NCBI RefSeq assembly: GCF_039233145.1
Contig: NZ_CP136419.1
Coordinates: 2,330,001-2,394,000, forward strand
Reading direction: 5' to 3'
Length of the DNA stretch: 64,000 bases
Source: Moorella humiferrea
GTDB taxonomy: Bacteria; Bacillota; DSM-521; Neomoorellales; Neomoorellaceae
In this document: positions 1-9,791 of the stretch, piece by piece
Numbering within the stretch: the stretch's first letter is position 1
Layout of the letters: each line of letters starts with the position of its first letter
Translations under genes and position numbers: made by a program
Notes under the pieces: model-generated
Seen by the model: the letters and a program-made list of their open reading frames with translations, nothing else
The model's database searches: none
Told to the model about the DNA's origin: nothing

Positions 1-394
1 CGACCACCAGATCGGCATAAAGGAGGGCGATATCTGCCCGCTGGAGATGGTTTTCGCCAAGGATGGGATAAAGCCTCCCGCCCATCTTTTGATAAATCTC
101 CAGGTTCGTCCGGGCGTCGCCCCGCATGTCTTCGGGACGGGCGAGGAGGAAGACTTTTACCTCGGCCCCCTGGTTCAACAGATGCCGGGCCACCACCAGT
201 CCATCGCCGCCGTTGTTGCCTTTACCGCAGAAGATCAAGATACGGCGGTTCTTCACCCGTTCTTGAAAGTGGCGTCGAATGGATTCTACTACCCTCAATC
301 CCGCATTTTCCATCAAGACAATGCTGGGGATTAGATATTCACTTGAGGCCAGGCGATCCAGCTGCCCCATTTCCGCGGCCGTTACCAGATACAT
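1..394 (-). CDS. nnr: NAD(P)H-hydrate epimerase (YjeF N-terminal domain), partial
   Basis: This is the N-terminal 131 codons of a protein that repairs damaged NAD(P)H hydrates; the rest lies beyond the left window edge. The ATG is at 394. The translation begins MYLVTAAEMGQLDR and contains the YjeF_N signatures LMENAG and FCGKGNNGGDG, a glycine-rich nucleotide-binding loop, at about residues 28 and 56. In Firmicutes the gene is usually a two-domain epimerase/dehydratase, but only the epimerase half is visible. It lies 67 bp downstream of acpS on the same strand, a very common pairing, so the two are probably co-transcribed. Family assignment is firm; whether the dehydratase domain follows cannot be seen. 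Confidence 0.85.
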   Translation of the reverse strand, partial: MYLVTAAEMGQLDRLASSEYLIPSIVLMENAGLRVVESIRRHFQERVKNRRILIFCGKGNNGGDGLVVARHLLNQGAEVKVFLLARPEDMRGDARTNLEIYQKMGGRLYPILGENHLQRADIALLYADLVV

Positions 395-461
395 GGCGCA
401 TCCCTCTTCCGAAAAAAGGTTCTGCCAAATATAGTTCTTTCGTCGAAGCCTGCAGCTTCTT

Positions 462-845
462 TTACAGATCTATTCCGTCAAACAAAGCAATGGCTACCGC
501 CGCGGCAAAAGAGCGGCAGTGGGACAGGCTAACGGTAATGGTGCCGCCCCCCGCTTTGCGAGCCAGTTTCTCGGCCCGACCATGGAGTACGACCCGAGGC
601 CGCCCCCCATCTTCCCTGCCAATCTCAATGTCCCGGAAGGAACAACCACCCAACCCCACCCCGAGGACTTTCATCACCGCCTCCTTGGCGGCAAACCGGG
701 CCGCCAGGGACGCCGCCGGCCGGCCTCGTCCCATACAGTATTCCAGCTCTGCAGGCGTAAACAGCCGCGACAATAACCGCGGGTGGCGCTTTAAAGCCCT
801 TTCCAGGCGGTCTATTTCAATGATGTCAATACCAATCTGGGCCAT
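462..845 (-). CDS. acpS: holo-[acyl-carrier-protein] synthase
   Basis: AcpS transfers 4'-phosphopantetheine from CoA to apo-acyl-carrier protein in fatty acid synthesis. The product is 127 aa, the normal length for the small trimeric AcpS family. It shows the metal-binding GIDIIEIDR motif at residues 5-13, FAAKEA at 51-56 (with the second metal ligand Glu55) and SLSH at 106-109. I place the start at the ATG at 845 because AAGGATGG lies just upstream; the frame runs open to 911, but the extra 22 residues are not conserved-looking. It is upstream of the NAD(P)HX repair gene on the same strand. Confident call. Confidence 0.93.
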   Translation of the reverse strand: MAQIGIDIIEIDRLERALKRHPRLLSRLFTPAELEYCMGRGRPAASLAARFAAKEAVMKVLGVGLGGCSFRDIEIGREDGGRPRVVLHGRAEKLARKAGGGTITVSLSHCRSFAAAVAIALFDGIDL

Positions 846-1081
846 ATTTCCATCCTTACCGGGTTGATTGTTTTTTAACCCTTTCTCTTTGCTTAATTCG
901 GCAATAAACATGAAAAACCTCCTCGGGAGTAAAAAGTCGATCGGCAGGCGTCAGTGGTAGTCAAGGCAGTTTGAGGCCTTTGACCAACCGTTAAAGCCCG
1001 TACTGCGACCTTTGGCGCCATAAGCCTTTATTTTTCTCCCTTTCCTGATTAAGATAAAACTACAGGAAGGGAGTGGGAACC

Positions 1082-3028
1082 GTGAATAAGGACGTCAGGA
1101 CTTTTGAAGCATTGCTAAAGGAAAACCGCACTTTTCCGCCTCCGCCGGCCTTTACCGCCGCAGCTAACGTCAAGGATACCGGCATCTACAAAGAAGGCGA
1201 AAATATAGAAGAGTTCTGGGCGCGGGAAGCTGCCAAACTCCACTGGTTCCGTCCATGGGACCGGGTGCTGGAATGGGAATATCCCCTGGCCTGGTGGTTC
1301 AACGGCGGCACCCTGAACGTTTCATACAACTGCCTGGACAGGCACCTGGAAACCTGGCGTCGCAACAAGGCGGCCATCATCTGGGAAGGCGAACCGGGGG
1401 ATTCTGTCGTCCTCACTTACCGCGACCTGTACCGGGAAGTCAACAAGTTCGCCGCAGTCCTCCGCTCCCTGGGAATAAAACGCAACGACCGGGTCACCAT
1501 CTATCTTCCCATGATCCCGGAGCTGCCCATCGCCATGCTGGCCTGTACCCGCATCGGCGCCGTTCATAACGTAGTCTTCGGCGGTTTCAGCGCCGCCGCC
1601 TTAAGGGAGCGGATCAACGACATCGGCGCCAAGGTATTGATCACCGCCGACGGCGGTTTCCGTAAAGGAAAAATAGTTGCCCTGAAGGAAAACGCCGATA
1701 CTGCCCTGGCCGGAACGCCGACTATTGAAAAGGTCATCGTCACCAAGCGCACGGGACAGGCGGTCAACATGCAGCGGGGACGCGACCTCTGGTGGCACGA
1801 GCTCATGGCCGCCGCCCCCCTCTACACCCCGCCGGAACACATGGAAGCGGAAGATCCCCTCTTTATCCTCCATACCAGCGGCACCACCGGCAAACCCAAG
1901 GGGATAGTCCACACCACGGGCGGTTATCTCGTCGGCGTCACCACCACTTCCCGTTACATCTTCGATCTCAAGGACGAAGATGTCTACTGGTGTACCGCCG
2001 ACATCGGTTGGATTACCGGCCACAGCTACGTAGTTTACGGCCCCCTGGCCAACGGGGCCACGGTCCTCATGTACGAGGGCAGCCCCGATTATCCTCAACC
2101 CGACCGTTACTGGCAAATCATCGAAAAATACGGGGTGACCATTTTTTACACCGCGCCTACAGCCATCCGTTCCTTTATGCGCTCCGGTCCGTCCTATCCG
2201 GCCCGGCACGACCTTTCTTCCTTGAGGCTCTTAGGAACGGTGGGGGAACCCATTAATCCCGAAGCATGGATGTGGTACTACACCTATATCGGCCACCGCC
2301 GCTGCCCCATCGTCGATACCTGGTGGCAGACGGAAACGGGGATGATCATCATATCTCCCCTGCCGGGGCTGACGCCTTTAAAACCCGGCTCGGCCTGTCG
2401 TCCCTTCCCCGGAGTGGAGGCCGCCGTTGTCGACGATCGAGGCGAACCGGTACCGCCGGGTAAAGGTGGCTACCTGGTGATTAAAAAACCCTGGCCGGCC
2501 ATGATGCGCACCATCTACAACGACCCCGACCGCTACGTCAACCAGTACTGGAACCGCATACCCGGCTATTACTTTACCGGCGACGGCGCCCGCGTGGATG
2601 AAGACGGCTACTTCTGGCTCCTCGGCCGCGTCGACGACGTCATCAACGTCTCCGGCCACCGCATCGGCACCATGGAAGTGGAAAGCGCCCTGGTGGACCA
2701 TCCCGCCGTCGCCGAAGCCGCCGTTATCAGCCGGGAACATGAGATCAAAGGGCAAACCATAGTAGCCTTTGTCACGGTCAAGGACGGAATTGAAACTTCC
2801 CCCGCCCTGGCCCAGGAACTGAAGGAGCACGTGGTGCAAAAAATCGGCGCCCTAGCCAGGCCGGAAGCAGTTTACTTCACCGCCGAGCTGCCCAAAACCA
2901 GAAGCGGTAAGATCATGCGCCGTCTCCTCAGGGACATCGCCGAAGGCCGGGCCTTGGGAGATACCTCCACCCTGGCCGACCCGGCGACGGTGGCCAGACT
3001 CAAGGCCGCTTATGCCGAAGAAGCCTAA
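1082..3028 (+). CDS. acsA: acetyl-CoA synthetase (AMP-forming)
   Basis: It activates acetate to acetyl-CoA through acetyl-AMP. The 648-aa length is normal for the family. Visible motifs are the phosphate-binding loop [10 protein letters not shown] (residues 265-274), the adenylation signature [14 protein letters not shown] followed by [15 protein letters not shown], and the C-terminal catalytic and acetylation-prone lysine in RSGKIMRR (Lys610). The frame is open from GTG 1073, but the AGGAAGGGAG ribosome site abuts that codon; GTG 1082 has proper spacing. A stem-loop with a T-run follows at 3035-3072, so it is probably monocistronic. In an acetogen this enzyme would scavenge acetate or act in reverse under low energy; that role is inferred. 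Confidence 0.95.
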   Translation: MNKDVRTFEALLKENRTFPPPPAFTAAANVKDTGIYKEGENIEEFWAREAAKLHWFRPWDRVLEWEYPLAWWFNGGTLNVSYNCLDRHLETWRRNKAAIIWEGEPGDSVVLTYRDLYREVNKFAAVLRSLGIKRNDRVTIYLPMIPELPIAMLACTRIGAVHNVVFGGFSAAALRERINDIGAKVLITADGGFRKGKIVALKENADTALAGTPTIEKVIVTKRTGQAVNMQRGRDLWWHELMAAAPLYTPPEHMEAEDPLFILHTSGTTGKPKGIVHTTGGYLVGVTTTSRYIFDLKDEDVYWCTADIGWITGHSYVVYGPLANGATVLMYEGSPDYPQPDRYWQIIEKYGVTIFYTAPTAIRSFMRSGPSYPARHDLSSLRLLGTVGEPINPEAWMWYYTYIGHRRCPIVDTWWQTETGMIIISPLPGLTPLKPGSACRPFPGVEAAVVDDRGEPVPPGKGGYLVIKKPWPAMMRTIYNDPDRYVNQYWNRIPGYYFTGDGARVDEDGYFWLLGRVDDVINVSGHRIGTMEVESALVDHPAVAEAAVISREHEIKGQTIVAFVTVKDGIETSPALAQELKEHVVQKIGALARPEAVYFTAELPKTRSGKIMRRLLRDIAEGRALGDTSTLADPATVARLKAAYAEEA

Positions 3029-3034
3029 TCTTAA

Positions 3035-3072
3035 GGAGAGAACCCGCCGAAAGGGGTTCTCCCTTTTATTTT
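3035..3072 (+). terminator. intrinsic terminator after acsA
   Basis: The stem GAGAACCC/GGGTTCTC has a short purine loop and is followed by CCCTTTTATTTT. It ends the acsA transcript before the LytS-type kinase gene. Confidence 0.8.
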
Positions 3073-3191
3073 GGGCATGAGGATATAGATGCCCCTGATT
3101 GACAAAAAGGCCGGTTCGTTGTAGCATGAAAGTAATAAAAGCCGGCATCTTCTTTCTTAATTTTTCGTCACCTGATCGGGGGAAATATACC

Positions 3192-4547
3192 ATGCCCTAT
3201 AGATACTACCTCCTTTTCTTAGCCCTGACCCTGGCGGAGACTTTGGTCAGCCGTCTCCTCTTTCATGTCCCTACCCTCCCCGCCCTTCTTGCCCTGGCAG
3301 GTATAAACGCCCTGGGAGGAGGGCTGCTGAAGGTTCTGCAGGGGCCGCCGTGTTCCCTGACCCAGTCGCCGGTAGAGCAGGAAGAGGAAAACGACGCTAC
3401 GGAAGGCATTTTTGCCTCCACCCTGCAGATAGCCCACGAAACCCTGCCGGTGTTACGTGCCGGATTGAATGAAGTTACGGCCGCCAAAACGGCGGAGATC
3501 ATCCAAAACATCACCGAAGTTCCGGCCATCGCCATAACCGATCGGGAAAACGTCCTGACGTTTCTGGGGGTGGGCTGCGATCAGCACCGGGCCGGTGACC
3601 GCATTTTAACGGAGGCCACCAAAGAAGTCATCGCCACGGGAAAATTGAAGGTTGTCCATACCCCCCAGGGGCTTTGTTGCCCACGTTATAACATGGGTTG
3701 TAACTGCCCGTTGAAGGCCGCTGTTATCGTACCCTTAAAATGCCGGGAAGAAATAGTCGGCGCGTTAAAACTCTACCAGACCCGGGAGGGCGTCTTCCCG
3801 CCCCAGATCATCCGCCTGGCCATCGGCCTGGCCGATCTTTTAAGTCTGCAGATCGAACTGGCCGAGCTGGATCGCCAGCGCCAGCTTTTGACCGAAGCCC
3901 GGCTGGAGGCATTGAACGCCCAGATCAATCCCCACTTCTTCTTTAACACCTTAAATACCATTATCAGCTTCAGCCGGACCGATCCGGAGCGGGCGCGCCG
4001 CCTGCTGATCCGCCTGGCCAGCCTCTTCCGCCGGACGTTGAACCGCCGCGGCAGCCTGACCACCCTGCGGGAAGAGCTGGAATGCGTTCGCACCTACCTG
4101 GTATTGGAAAAGGCCCGTTTCGGCAATAAATTTCGTTACTTCCAGGATGTCCCTATAAACCTGCTGGATTATCACATCCCCGTCCTCAGCCTGCAGCCCC
4201 TGGTGGAGAACGCCATCAACCACGGCCTGCTACCTAAAGAAGGCCCCGGCATGATTAAAATCTCCGGCCGCCTGAGTGAAAACGAGCTCCATTTAACCGT
4301 GCAGGATGACGGGATCGGTATCCCGGCGGAAAAAATACCCCTGGTCCTTCAGCCGGGGTACGGCTCGGGCAACGGTGTCGGTTTAAGCAACGTCAACCTG
4401 CGTTTCCAGAACCTTTACGGCCCGGAGTACGGGCTGCGCGTGGAAAGCGGCGTACAAGGTACGACCGTTTACCTCCGGGTACCGGTCCTCCGGCCGGCTA
4501 TCGTTAAAGACGCCACGGCAAAGGAGTTGCTGCTCAATGAAGCTTAA
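3192..4547 (+). CDS. LytS/YehU-type sensor histidine kinase with Cys-rich GAF region
   Basis: This is a 451-aa sensor kinase of the LytS (His_kinase PF06580) class. A hydrophobic N-terminus (about residues 1-45) is probably membrane inserted. A GAF-like domain (about 80-225) carries a dense cysteine cluster CCPRYNMGCNC (Cys162, 163, 170, 172), reminiscent of a metal or Fe-S site. The kinase motif QINPHFFFNTLN holds His248, and the ATPase region shows LVENAINHG and DDGIGIP. The frame is open from TTG 3099, but ATG 3192 follows GGGGGAAAT at good spacing. It overlaps the response regulator gene by 11 bp, so the two are translationally coupled. The signal is unknown; relatives sense carboxylates such as pyruvate. 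Confidence 0.88.
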   Translation: MPYRYYLLFLALTLAETLVSRLLFHVPTLPALLALAGINALGGGLLKVLQGPPCSLTQSPVEQEEENDATEGIFASTLQIAHETLPVLRAGLNEVTAAKTAEIIQNITEVPAIAITDRENVLTFLGVGCDQHRAGDRILTEATKEVIATGKLKVVHTPQGLCCPRYNMGCNCPLKAAVIVPLKCREEIVGALKLYQTREGVFPPQIIRLAIGLADLLSLQIELAELDRQRQLLTEARLEALNAQINPHFFFNTLNTIISFSRTDPERARRLLIRLASLFRRTLNRRGSLTTLREELECVRTYLVLEKARFGNKFRYFQDVPINLLDYHIPVLSLQPLVENAINHGLLPKEGPGMIKISGRLSENELHLTVQDDGIGIPAEKIPLVLQPGYGSGNGVGLSNVNLRFQNLYGPEYGLRVESGVQGTTVYLRVPVLRPAIVKDATAKELLLNEA

Positions 4548-5295
4548 AGCCTTAATAGTCGATGACGAATACCCGGCACGGCAGGAACTGCGCTTTATGC
4601 TCCAGGAGTTTAAAGATATAGAAGTGGTGGGCGAGGCCACCAACGCCAGGGAAGCTTTAAACCTCGTCAGCGCCCTTGATTACACCGTACTTTTCCTGGA
4701 CATCAACATGCCCGGGATGAACGGTCTGGAACTCTCCCGGGCCATTCAAAAACGCCCCAACCCGCCCTTCATTATCTTTGTCACGGCCTATGAAGAATAC
4801 GCCCTGCAGGCCTTTGAAGTAAACGCCGTAGATTACCTCTTAAAGCCCTTCGACGAAAAACGTCTGGGCCAGGCCATAGAAAAGATCCGCCGTCTGGTGG
4901 AGCAGCGTCAGCAGCAGCCCCATCAAGAAACCCTCGCTGCCGGGGACGGCAAGGGACGCCTCAACCGCCTGCCGGTGGAAAAGGACGGCAAGACCATCCT
5001 CCTGGACCAAAACGACCTTATTTATGCCTGCACCCAGGGGGATAATGTCTATTTAAAAACGGTAAACGAACAATACCTCACCCGTTTTACCCTTAAAGAG
5101 CTGGAAAACCGTCTGGACCCCCGCACTTTCTTCCGCTGCCACCGCTGCTATATAGTCAACCTGACCAGGGTGCGGGAAATCGTTCCCTTCTTTAACGGCA
5201 CCTATACCCTGATCATGGCCGACAAGCAGCAGAGCGAGGTGCCCGTTAGCCGCAATCAGGCCCGGAAACTAAAAAGCCTCCTGGGGATTAATTAA
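4537..5295 (+). CDS. LytTR-family response regulator
   Basis: This 252-aa regulator is the partner of the upstream LytS-type kinase. The receiver domain covers residues 1-120, with acidic pair Asp9/Asp10, phospho-acceptor Asp55 in FLDINMPG and the switch lysine in LLKPFD. A charged, Gln-rich linker (about 122-145) leads to a C-terminal LytTR DNA-binding domain (about 150-250) with the typical FFRCHRCYIVNL stretch. It starts inside the kinase gene (ATG 4537), the usual coupling for these pairs. Targets are often genes next door or transporters; acsA is an obvious but unproven candidate. Confidence 0.9.
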   Translation: MKLKALIVDDEYPARQELRFMLQEFKDIEVVGEATNAREALNLVSALDYTVLFLDINMPGMNGLELSRAIQKRPNPPFIIFVTAYEEYALQAFEVNAVDYLLKPFDEKRLGQAIEKIRRLVEQRQQQPHQETLAAGDGKGRLNRLPVEKDGKTILLDQNDLIYACTQGDNVYLKTVNEQYLTRFTLKELENRLDPRTFFRCHRCYIVNLTRVREIVPFFNGTYTLIMADKQQSEVPVSRNQARKLKSLLGIN

Positions 5296-5296
5296 A

Positions 5297-5338
5297 AAGG
5301 CCGGGGAAATCGGTAAGGCGATTTCCCCGGCCTTTTTT
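5297..5338. terminator. bidirectional terminator between convergent genes
   Basis: A nearly perfect 16-bp stem starting AAGGCCGGGG with a six-base loop is flanked by A- and T-runs. It can stop both the LytT-type gene (+) and the molybdoenzyme operon (-). Confidence 0.9.
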
Positions 5339-5345
5339 AAGCCTT

Positions 5346-8171
5346 TTAGGCCCTGGTTATTTTTACTATCATATCGGCATACGTTGGCATGCCCATAATC
5401 GGGGTAAGATTATCAGGATCTACCAATTCATTATGATTGGGGGTATATTCCCGCTGATGGTAGGTGGTCCCTAACCCGGAGGAAAAACGACCGCCGGTAC
5501 CAAAACCCATCTTGATAACCCCAGGCCGTATGCCTTCCGTCAGGAATACTTTACCCCGCACCTCTTTACCCAGAGGGTTGGCTACTACCACCATATCGCC
5601 CGTCTTTAAACCCAATTTTTTCCCATCCTCAATATTCATCATTATGGTTCCCACACACCAGGTACCGGGTTTAAAAGTATGGGGTACCGTCATATATTGA
5701 CCGTTTTTAGTATCAACGATATTATACTGAAAACTATTATTTAGGGGCATCCAGGTACCTTCCACGGGAGTTTCGCCGAGCCAGGGCACCATGTGGGTTC
5801 CGGACATGGCGTGATGGACCCGACCGCAGATAAGCTGGAAAGGATACTCCGCGGCATACTTCTGGTATTTAGGATTGGTATACGGATTCCATTTCGTCTC
5901 AAACCAGTAGAAGCTGGAAGGATAGCGGTCAAAACCTACTTGCTTTAAGCCCAGAGGGATGATACCACTTTCATCAATAAGTTTGTTATACTGCTCGTAA
6001 CGTTTAAATTTGAATTCAATAAGTTTGGAATCTGTGGGTGGCCAGATCCCATTGGGAACATAGCCTTTTTCTGGGTCAAATTTGCGGTAGCGGTACCAGC
6101 TCATGGGCCAGACGGCAACGCCCTGGTGTTCCCGCAGCCACTTTACGGTTAATAATTCACCGGTAACTTCTTTCTTTTCATGATCGATTTTTACCCGCCC
6201 TGCTTCTAATGAATCCGGTGTACCAATTAATTTATAGCCGTAAGGTAGATTGGGATAAGGTAAAGGCTCACCGATGTTGTAATAACCCGGCGCCGGGGCC
6301 AGCATCTCGTTGACGAAATCCTCCTGGGTGCGATACTTCTCCCAGAAGTCACTGCCCTTAATATCGGGGTCTCCCAGTTCGGCCAGGCGCCTGGCCAGCA
6401 TATTCATAATCTCCGTCGGCGTCTTGCACTCATGCAGGGGTTTAATGACTTCATCCCGGAGGTAGAGTACCGGGTGGGAAGGATAAATATCACTTAAGCT
6501 CATCCGCTCTACAAAACTGGCTTCAGGTAAAATTACGTCGGCATAAAGACCGGTCTCTAAAAACAGGGAATCAATGGCCACCACCAGGGATACTTTGTAT
6601 TCCCCGTTGCCGTCTTTAGCGGTCAGCGCCTCCTGCCATTTCCAGGTGGCTGAACCGGTTATAACCGGATTTCCCGTCCGGATGAAAAAGCCTTTGATTG
6701 GATACTTATAGCCTTTAAAGGGACCGTAATTTATTGTTACTCCCTCTAAAAATCGCCGCGGATAATCGCCCACCACATCATCCCAGGCCGCCGGCCAGTC
6801 GCCGTAGGCATCCATATGCAGCTTTTCGATTTCAGCTTCAATTTCCTGACCGTTAACCAGGCGTTTAACTTTACGCTTTTTGAAATCTTTGCCGGTAGCT
6901 TTACCGCCCTTGCTGGCTTTAGTTATTTCAGTATCGATGGCCCCGCCGGGCACGTCAAAATTGCCGGTAATGATGTTGAGGGCCGTTCCCAGGATCGAAG
7001 CCACGTAGCCGTTATAATGGTGTCCGGGGCTCTGCATGCCCCACACCAGGGCCGCCGGTTTGGTTATACCGAAAAGGTGGGCTACCTCGGCGATCTTTTC
7101 TTTGGGTAAGCCGGTCCGATTTGCCGCCCATTCCAGGCTGTAGTAAGGTAAATTATTAATGGGATCCAGCCTGCTCCACCAGGATTTGAAGGCCGCCTCA
7201 AATTCTTCCCAGCCAAGGCTATAATTCTTGAACTGCCAGTCGATATAACGCCGGTTGGGATCATGGGGATTGTCGTTCTCCAAAATATAGCGTAGCATAG
7301 CAGCAAAGAGGTCGGGATCGGTCCCGGGCCGGATAGGCAGCCACATATCGGCCTGGGCGGCCGTATTGGTATGGGCCGGGTCTACGACAATAACCTTGCA
7401 GCCGTTTTCTACCTTGGCCCCTACCGTACCTCTACTTTCGTAATTAATCCGGGTCGCAACAAAGGGATTCCACCCTACATAGATAATTAATTTGGTATAA
7501 TAACGATAATCTTTCTGCAGGCCGCCGTCAGGCTGGCGTACCAGCACCGGCCGCATGACGTCGGGTTCAATGCGCTTCCCGCCCAGCATCAGCTTTGGGC
7601 CATGGCGCCTGGGAGTATCGCAGATCGAGCCGTGTTCCACACAGTTGGGCGTACCGAAGGCGAAAAACAACCGCCAGTACTGGTCACGGTCGGTAACGTC
7701 GCCGGTATCCATGATAATGGCTTCGGCGCCGTATTCTTTTTTTATAGCCACCATCTTCCTGGCAATATAATCAATTGCCTCTTCCCAGGTGGCGCGACGG
7801 AACTTGCCCTCGCCCCGCTCACCTTCACGGATCATGGGGTATTTGACCCTCTCCGGCGAATAGACCAGCTGAGCGCTGGCTGCTCCTTTGGCACAGCAGG
7901 CGCCGTTATTATAGGGACAAGCTTCATTGCCATAAATCTTAATAAGTTTACCGTCCTTTACCCACATTTCCAGGCCGCACTCTGAAGGGCACATGGCACA
8001 GGCAGTATATTTAACCTGGACACCATCAGGAACCGGTTCGCCGATCGCCCGGGCGGGCCTCAAACCCCAGAGGTAATTGCTCCCCAGCCCCAGACTCGCC
8101 CCGGCGGCCAGGGTACTGGATAATTTTAGAAAGGTTCTCCGGGAAAGGGTAAATCCGGTTTTGTTTTCCAT
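5346..8171 (-). CDS. Tat-exported molybdopterin oxidoreductase, catalytic subunit (module 1)
   Basis: This 941-aa catalytic subunit belongs to the DMSO-reductase family. A twin-arginine signal SRRTFLKL lies near residues 10-17. The [4Fe-4S] motif is CX2CX3CX27C (CAMCPSEC to CAKG), and a cysteine in HGSICDTPRR (near residue 184) is the likely Mo/W ligand. ATG 8171 is preferred over GTG 8180, which touches the AGGAGGG site. It is the last gene of an operon with an Fe-S subunit and an NrfD anchor (order B-C-A), which fits periplasm-facing polysulfide, thiosulfate, tetrathionate or arsenate reductases. The Fe-S spacing is also seen in ArrA and PsrA, so the substrate cannot be fixed. A nearby Acr3/ArsC island makes arsenate or a sulfur oxyanion plausible. 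Confidence 0.85.
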   Translation of the reverse strand: MENKTGFTLSRRTFLKLSSTLAAGASLGLGSNYLWGLRPARAIGEPVPDGVQVKYTACAMCPSECGLEMWVKDGKLIKIYGNEACPYNNGACCAKGAASAQLVYSPERVKYPMIREGERGEGKFRRATWEEAIDYIARKMVAIKKEYGAEAIIMDTGDVTDRDQYWRLFFAFGTPNCVEHGSICDTPRRHGPKLMLGGKRIEPDVMRPVLVRQPDGGLQKDYRYYTKLIIYVGWNPFVATRINYESRGTVGAKVENGCKVIVVDPAHTNTAAQADMWLPIRPGTDPDLFAAMLRYILENDNPHDPNRRYIDWQFKNYSLGWEEFEAAFKSWWSRLDPINNLPYYSLEWAANRTGLPKEKIAEVAHLFGITKPAALVWGMQSPGHHYNGYVASILGTALNIITGNFDVPGGAIDTEITKASKGGKATGKDFKKRKVKRLVNGQEIEAEIEKLHMDAYGDWPAAWDDVVGDYPRRFLEGVTINYGPFKGYKYPIKGFFIRTGNPVITGSATWKWQEALTAKDGNGEYKVSLVVAIDSLFLETGLYADVILPEASFVERMSLSDIYPSHPVLYLRDEVIKPLHECKTPTEIMNMLARRLAELGDPDIKGSDFWEKYRTQEDFVNEMLAPAPGYYNIGEPLPYPNLPYGYKLIGTPDSLEAGRVKIDHEKKEVTGELLTVKWLREHQGVAVWPMSWYRYRKFDPEKGYVPNGIWPPTDSKLIEFKFKRYEQYNKLIDESGIIPLGLKQVGFDRYPSSFYWFETKWNPYTNPKYQKYAAEYPFQLICGRVHHAMSGTHMVPWLGETPVEGTWMPLNNSFQYNIVDTKNGQYMTVPHTFKPGTWCVGTIMMNIEDGKKLGLKTGDMVVVANPLGKEVRGKVFLTEGIRPGVIKMGFGTGGRFSSGLGTTYHQREYTPNHNELVDPDNLTPIMGMPTYADMIVKITRA

Positions 8172-8192
8172 AAAATCCACCCTCCTGACTAC

Positions 8193-9089
8193 CTATGGTA
8201 ATACCGCCAGGTTTCCGGCTGTAAGCAAGGCATAGCGCATACAGAAAACGCCGATTAAAACCAGTATGGCGGCAAACTTTAACCTGGCAATATCCGGTTT
8301 TTTAGCTGCAAGAAGCAAACCCATGGGCAGGATAAGGCCAAGAAGAATCTCGCCCAGGTAAAAGAAAGGATTACTCCACCAGGTGCGCAGGGCGAGTATC
8401 CCTGCCTCTCCTCCGGCTGCCAGGAGCAAGGTGCGGGAGATAATCCAGACCAGGCTGGCAATAATACCCCCCAGCATTAATCCCCTTGCCCTTACGTTTA
8501 TCCCCTCGCCCGGACCGATCAGCATCGTCACCGCCAGGCCGGCGAGAAAAGTAGTGGTTAAGAAATATGCCGGCAGAATTTCGCTCTGCCAGAGGGCTTT
8601 ACCTTGCAGCACACCAAGCTCGAAACCAGGATATACTGCCAGCAGCAAAGACAGGATAAACATGATAAACAAGGTCGATCGGTGTGTGGCTCCTTCCCCC
8701 GTGGCAGCCGTTTCTGCTCCGGCAGAACCGGATAGATGGAAGGTAAAAGGACGCAGGCTAAAGATTAAGGCCAGGCCGAAAAAGAGTAACAGCCAGGCCC
8801 CCCAGGCCATCGGCGAGTTGACATTAAAATTGGCGGGATTGAATAAATGCCAGAAGCGTAACGGGCGATGCAGGTCCAAAAGCAAGATAAAGGCCGCCAG
8901 GGCAAGAGTCACCAGGCTTAAATAACCGGCGCGGCGTTGCCACAATTGGTCAATCTGTCCGCCCAGCAACCGGCTCCCGCCAGTTATCATAATTGTGCCG
9001 GCACTAATGCTAAGAAGAAACAGGTATATGGGAACAAGTACATTCCAGGGAGCAGCATTCATTACCGTATAGGTCATATTAACTATCAT
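8193..9089 (-). CDS. NrfD/PsrC-type membrane quinol-interacting subunit (module 1)
   Basis: This 298-aa polytopic membrane protein has about eight or nine hydrophobic segments. It belongs to the NrfD/PsrC family, which passes electrons between the quinone pool and a periplasm-facing Fe-S subunit. The start codon at 9089 follows directly on the stop of the Fe-S gene, and AAGGAGGG lies eight bases upstream, inside that gene. The catalytic subunit gene follows after 21 bp. The tight spacing shows one operon. The protein is about 100 residues shorter than its counterpart at 43.2-44.5 kb, so the two modules are not recent duplicates. Confidence 0.88.
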   Translation of the reverse strand: MIVNMTYTVMNAAPWNVLVPIYLFLLSISAGTIMITGGSRLLGGQIDQLWQRRAGYLSLVTLALAAFILLLDLHRPLRFWHLFNPANFNVNSPMAWGAWLLLFFGLALIFSLRPFTFHLSGSAGAETAATGEGATHRSTLFIMFILSLLLAVYPGFELGVLQGKALWQSEILPAYFLTTTFLAGLAVTMLIGPGEGINVRARGLMLGGIIASLVWIISRTLLLAAGGEAGILALRTWWSNPFFYLGEILLGLILPMGLLLAAKKPDIARLKFAAILVLIGVFCMRYALLTAGNLAVLP

Positions 9090-9680
9090 TTATGCCCCCT
9101 CCTTAACCATAACCAGGAATTCGTCGAGACCTATATAATAAACATGGGGCATTGTACCCAATTCTACCTTCAGTTGCCGGGCCGGGTTAACCGCCAGCAG
9201 CCGGGCGATATCGCTTTGGGGATCATTCAAGTCACCAAAAATACGGGCTTTACCCATACAGTTGTGCACACATGCCGGGGGTAACCCTTTTTCCATTCTT
9301 TCCCGGCAAAAATCACACTTTTCGGCCACTTTCGTATTGGGGTTAATAAATCGGGCATGGTAAGGACATGCTTCCACGCAATATCCACACCCAATACAAC
9401 GGTCACGATCAATTAAAACCACACCGTCTTCGCGCCGGTAAGAAGCCTTCACCGGGCATACCCGGACACATGGCGCCTTTTCACAATGATTGCAGAGTCG
9501 CGGTTGGAAATAGCGCCGTACTTCGGGAAATTTGCCTTTTTCCGCCATATTTACCCAGGAGCGAAAAAAACCCAAAGGAATTCCATTTTCCATTTTACAG
9601 CTTATGGTGCAGGACATGCAGCCTACACAGCGACGCAGGTCGATAACCATCCCGTACTTTTTAGGTTTAGCATCGGGCAC
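9090..9680 (-). CDS. four-cluster Fe-S electron transfer subunit (module 1)
   Basis: This 196-aa protein is of the DmsB/PsrB/TtrB ferredoxin-like family. It has four cysteine groups: CVGCMSCTISC, CNHCEKAPCVRVCP, CIGCGYCVEACP and CDFC with CVHNC, as expected for four [4Fe-4S] clusters that wire the anchor to the molybdenum subunit. GTG 9680 follows AAAGGAGG at eight bases. No signal peptide is seen, unlike the equivalent protein in the second module (44475-45383), so export probably relies on hitch-hiking with the Tat-bearing catalytic subunit. It is the first gene of the operon. The IS left end lies only 111 bp upstream and separates it from its ancestral upstream DNA. Confidence 0.9.
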   Translation of the reverse strand: MPDAKPKKYGMVIDLRRCVGCMSCTISCKMENGIPLGFFRSWVNMAEKGKFPEVRRYFQPRLCNHCEKAPCVRVCPVKASYRREDGVVLIDRDRCIGCGYCVEACPYHARFINPNTKVAEKCDFCRERMEKGLPPACVHNCMGKARIFGDLNDPQSDIARLLAVNPARQLKVELGTMPHVYYIGLDEFLVMVKEGA

Positions 9681-9791
9681 AGGACTAACCTCCTTTTTCT
9701 AAAAAGTTACTTTTATGCTATCTTTTCAGTTTTTTAACCTTTGCATCACGTATCCTTTTTCACCTCCACAGTGAAAAATATATTTTGCACT
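9681..9791 (-). promoter_or_regulatory. truncated upstream region of the module 1 operon
   Basis: This 111-bp stretch precedes the Fe-S gene and ends at the IS boundary. It holds the ribosome site and an AT-rich stretch, but no convincing -35/-10 pair is seen. Its last nine bases TTTTGCACT are the target duplication whose partner lies, inverted, at 12785-12793. The original upstream sequence is therefore now about 3 kb away and reversed. Confidence 0.5.

Noticed and set aside
343-867. Open frame of 174 codons on the plus strand
   Set aside because: It lies opposite acpS, which has clear motifs and a ribosome site; the plus-strand translation is Arg/Pro/Ser-rich and unlike any protein.
1601-2209. 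202-codon minus-strand frame inside acsA
   Set aside because: It is antisense to the conserved AMP-binding region; no ribosome site and no recognisable domain.
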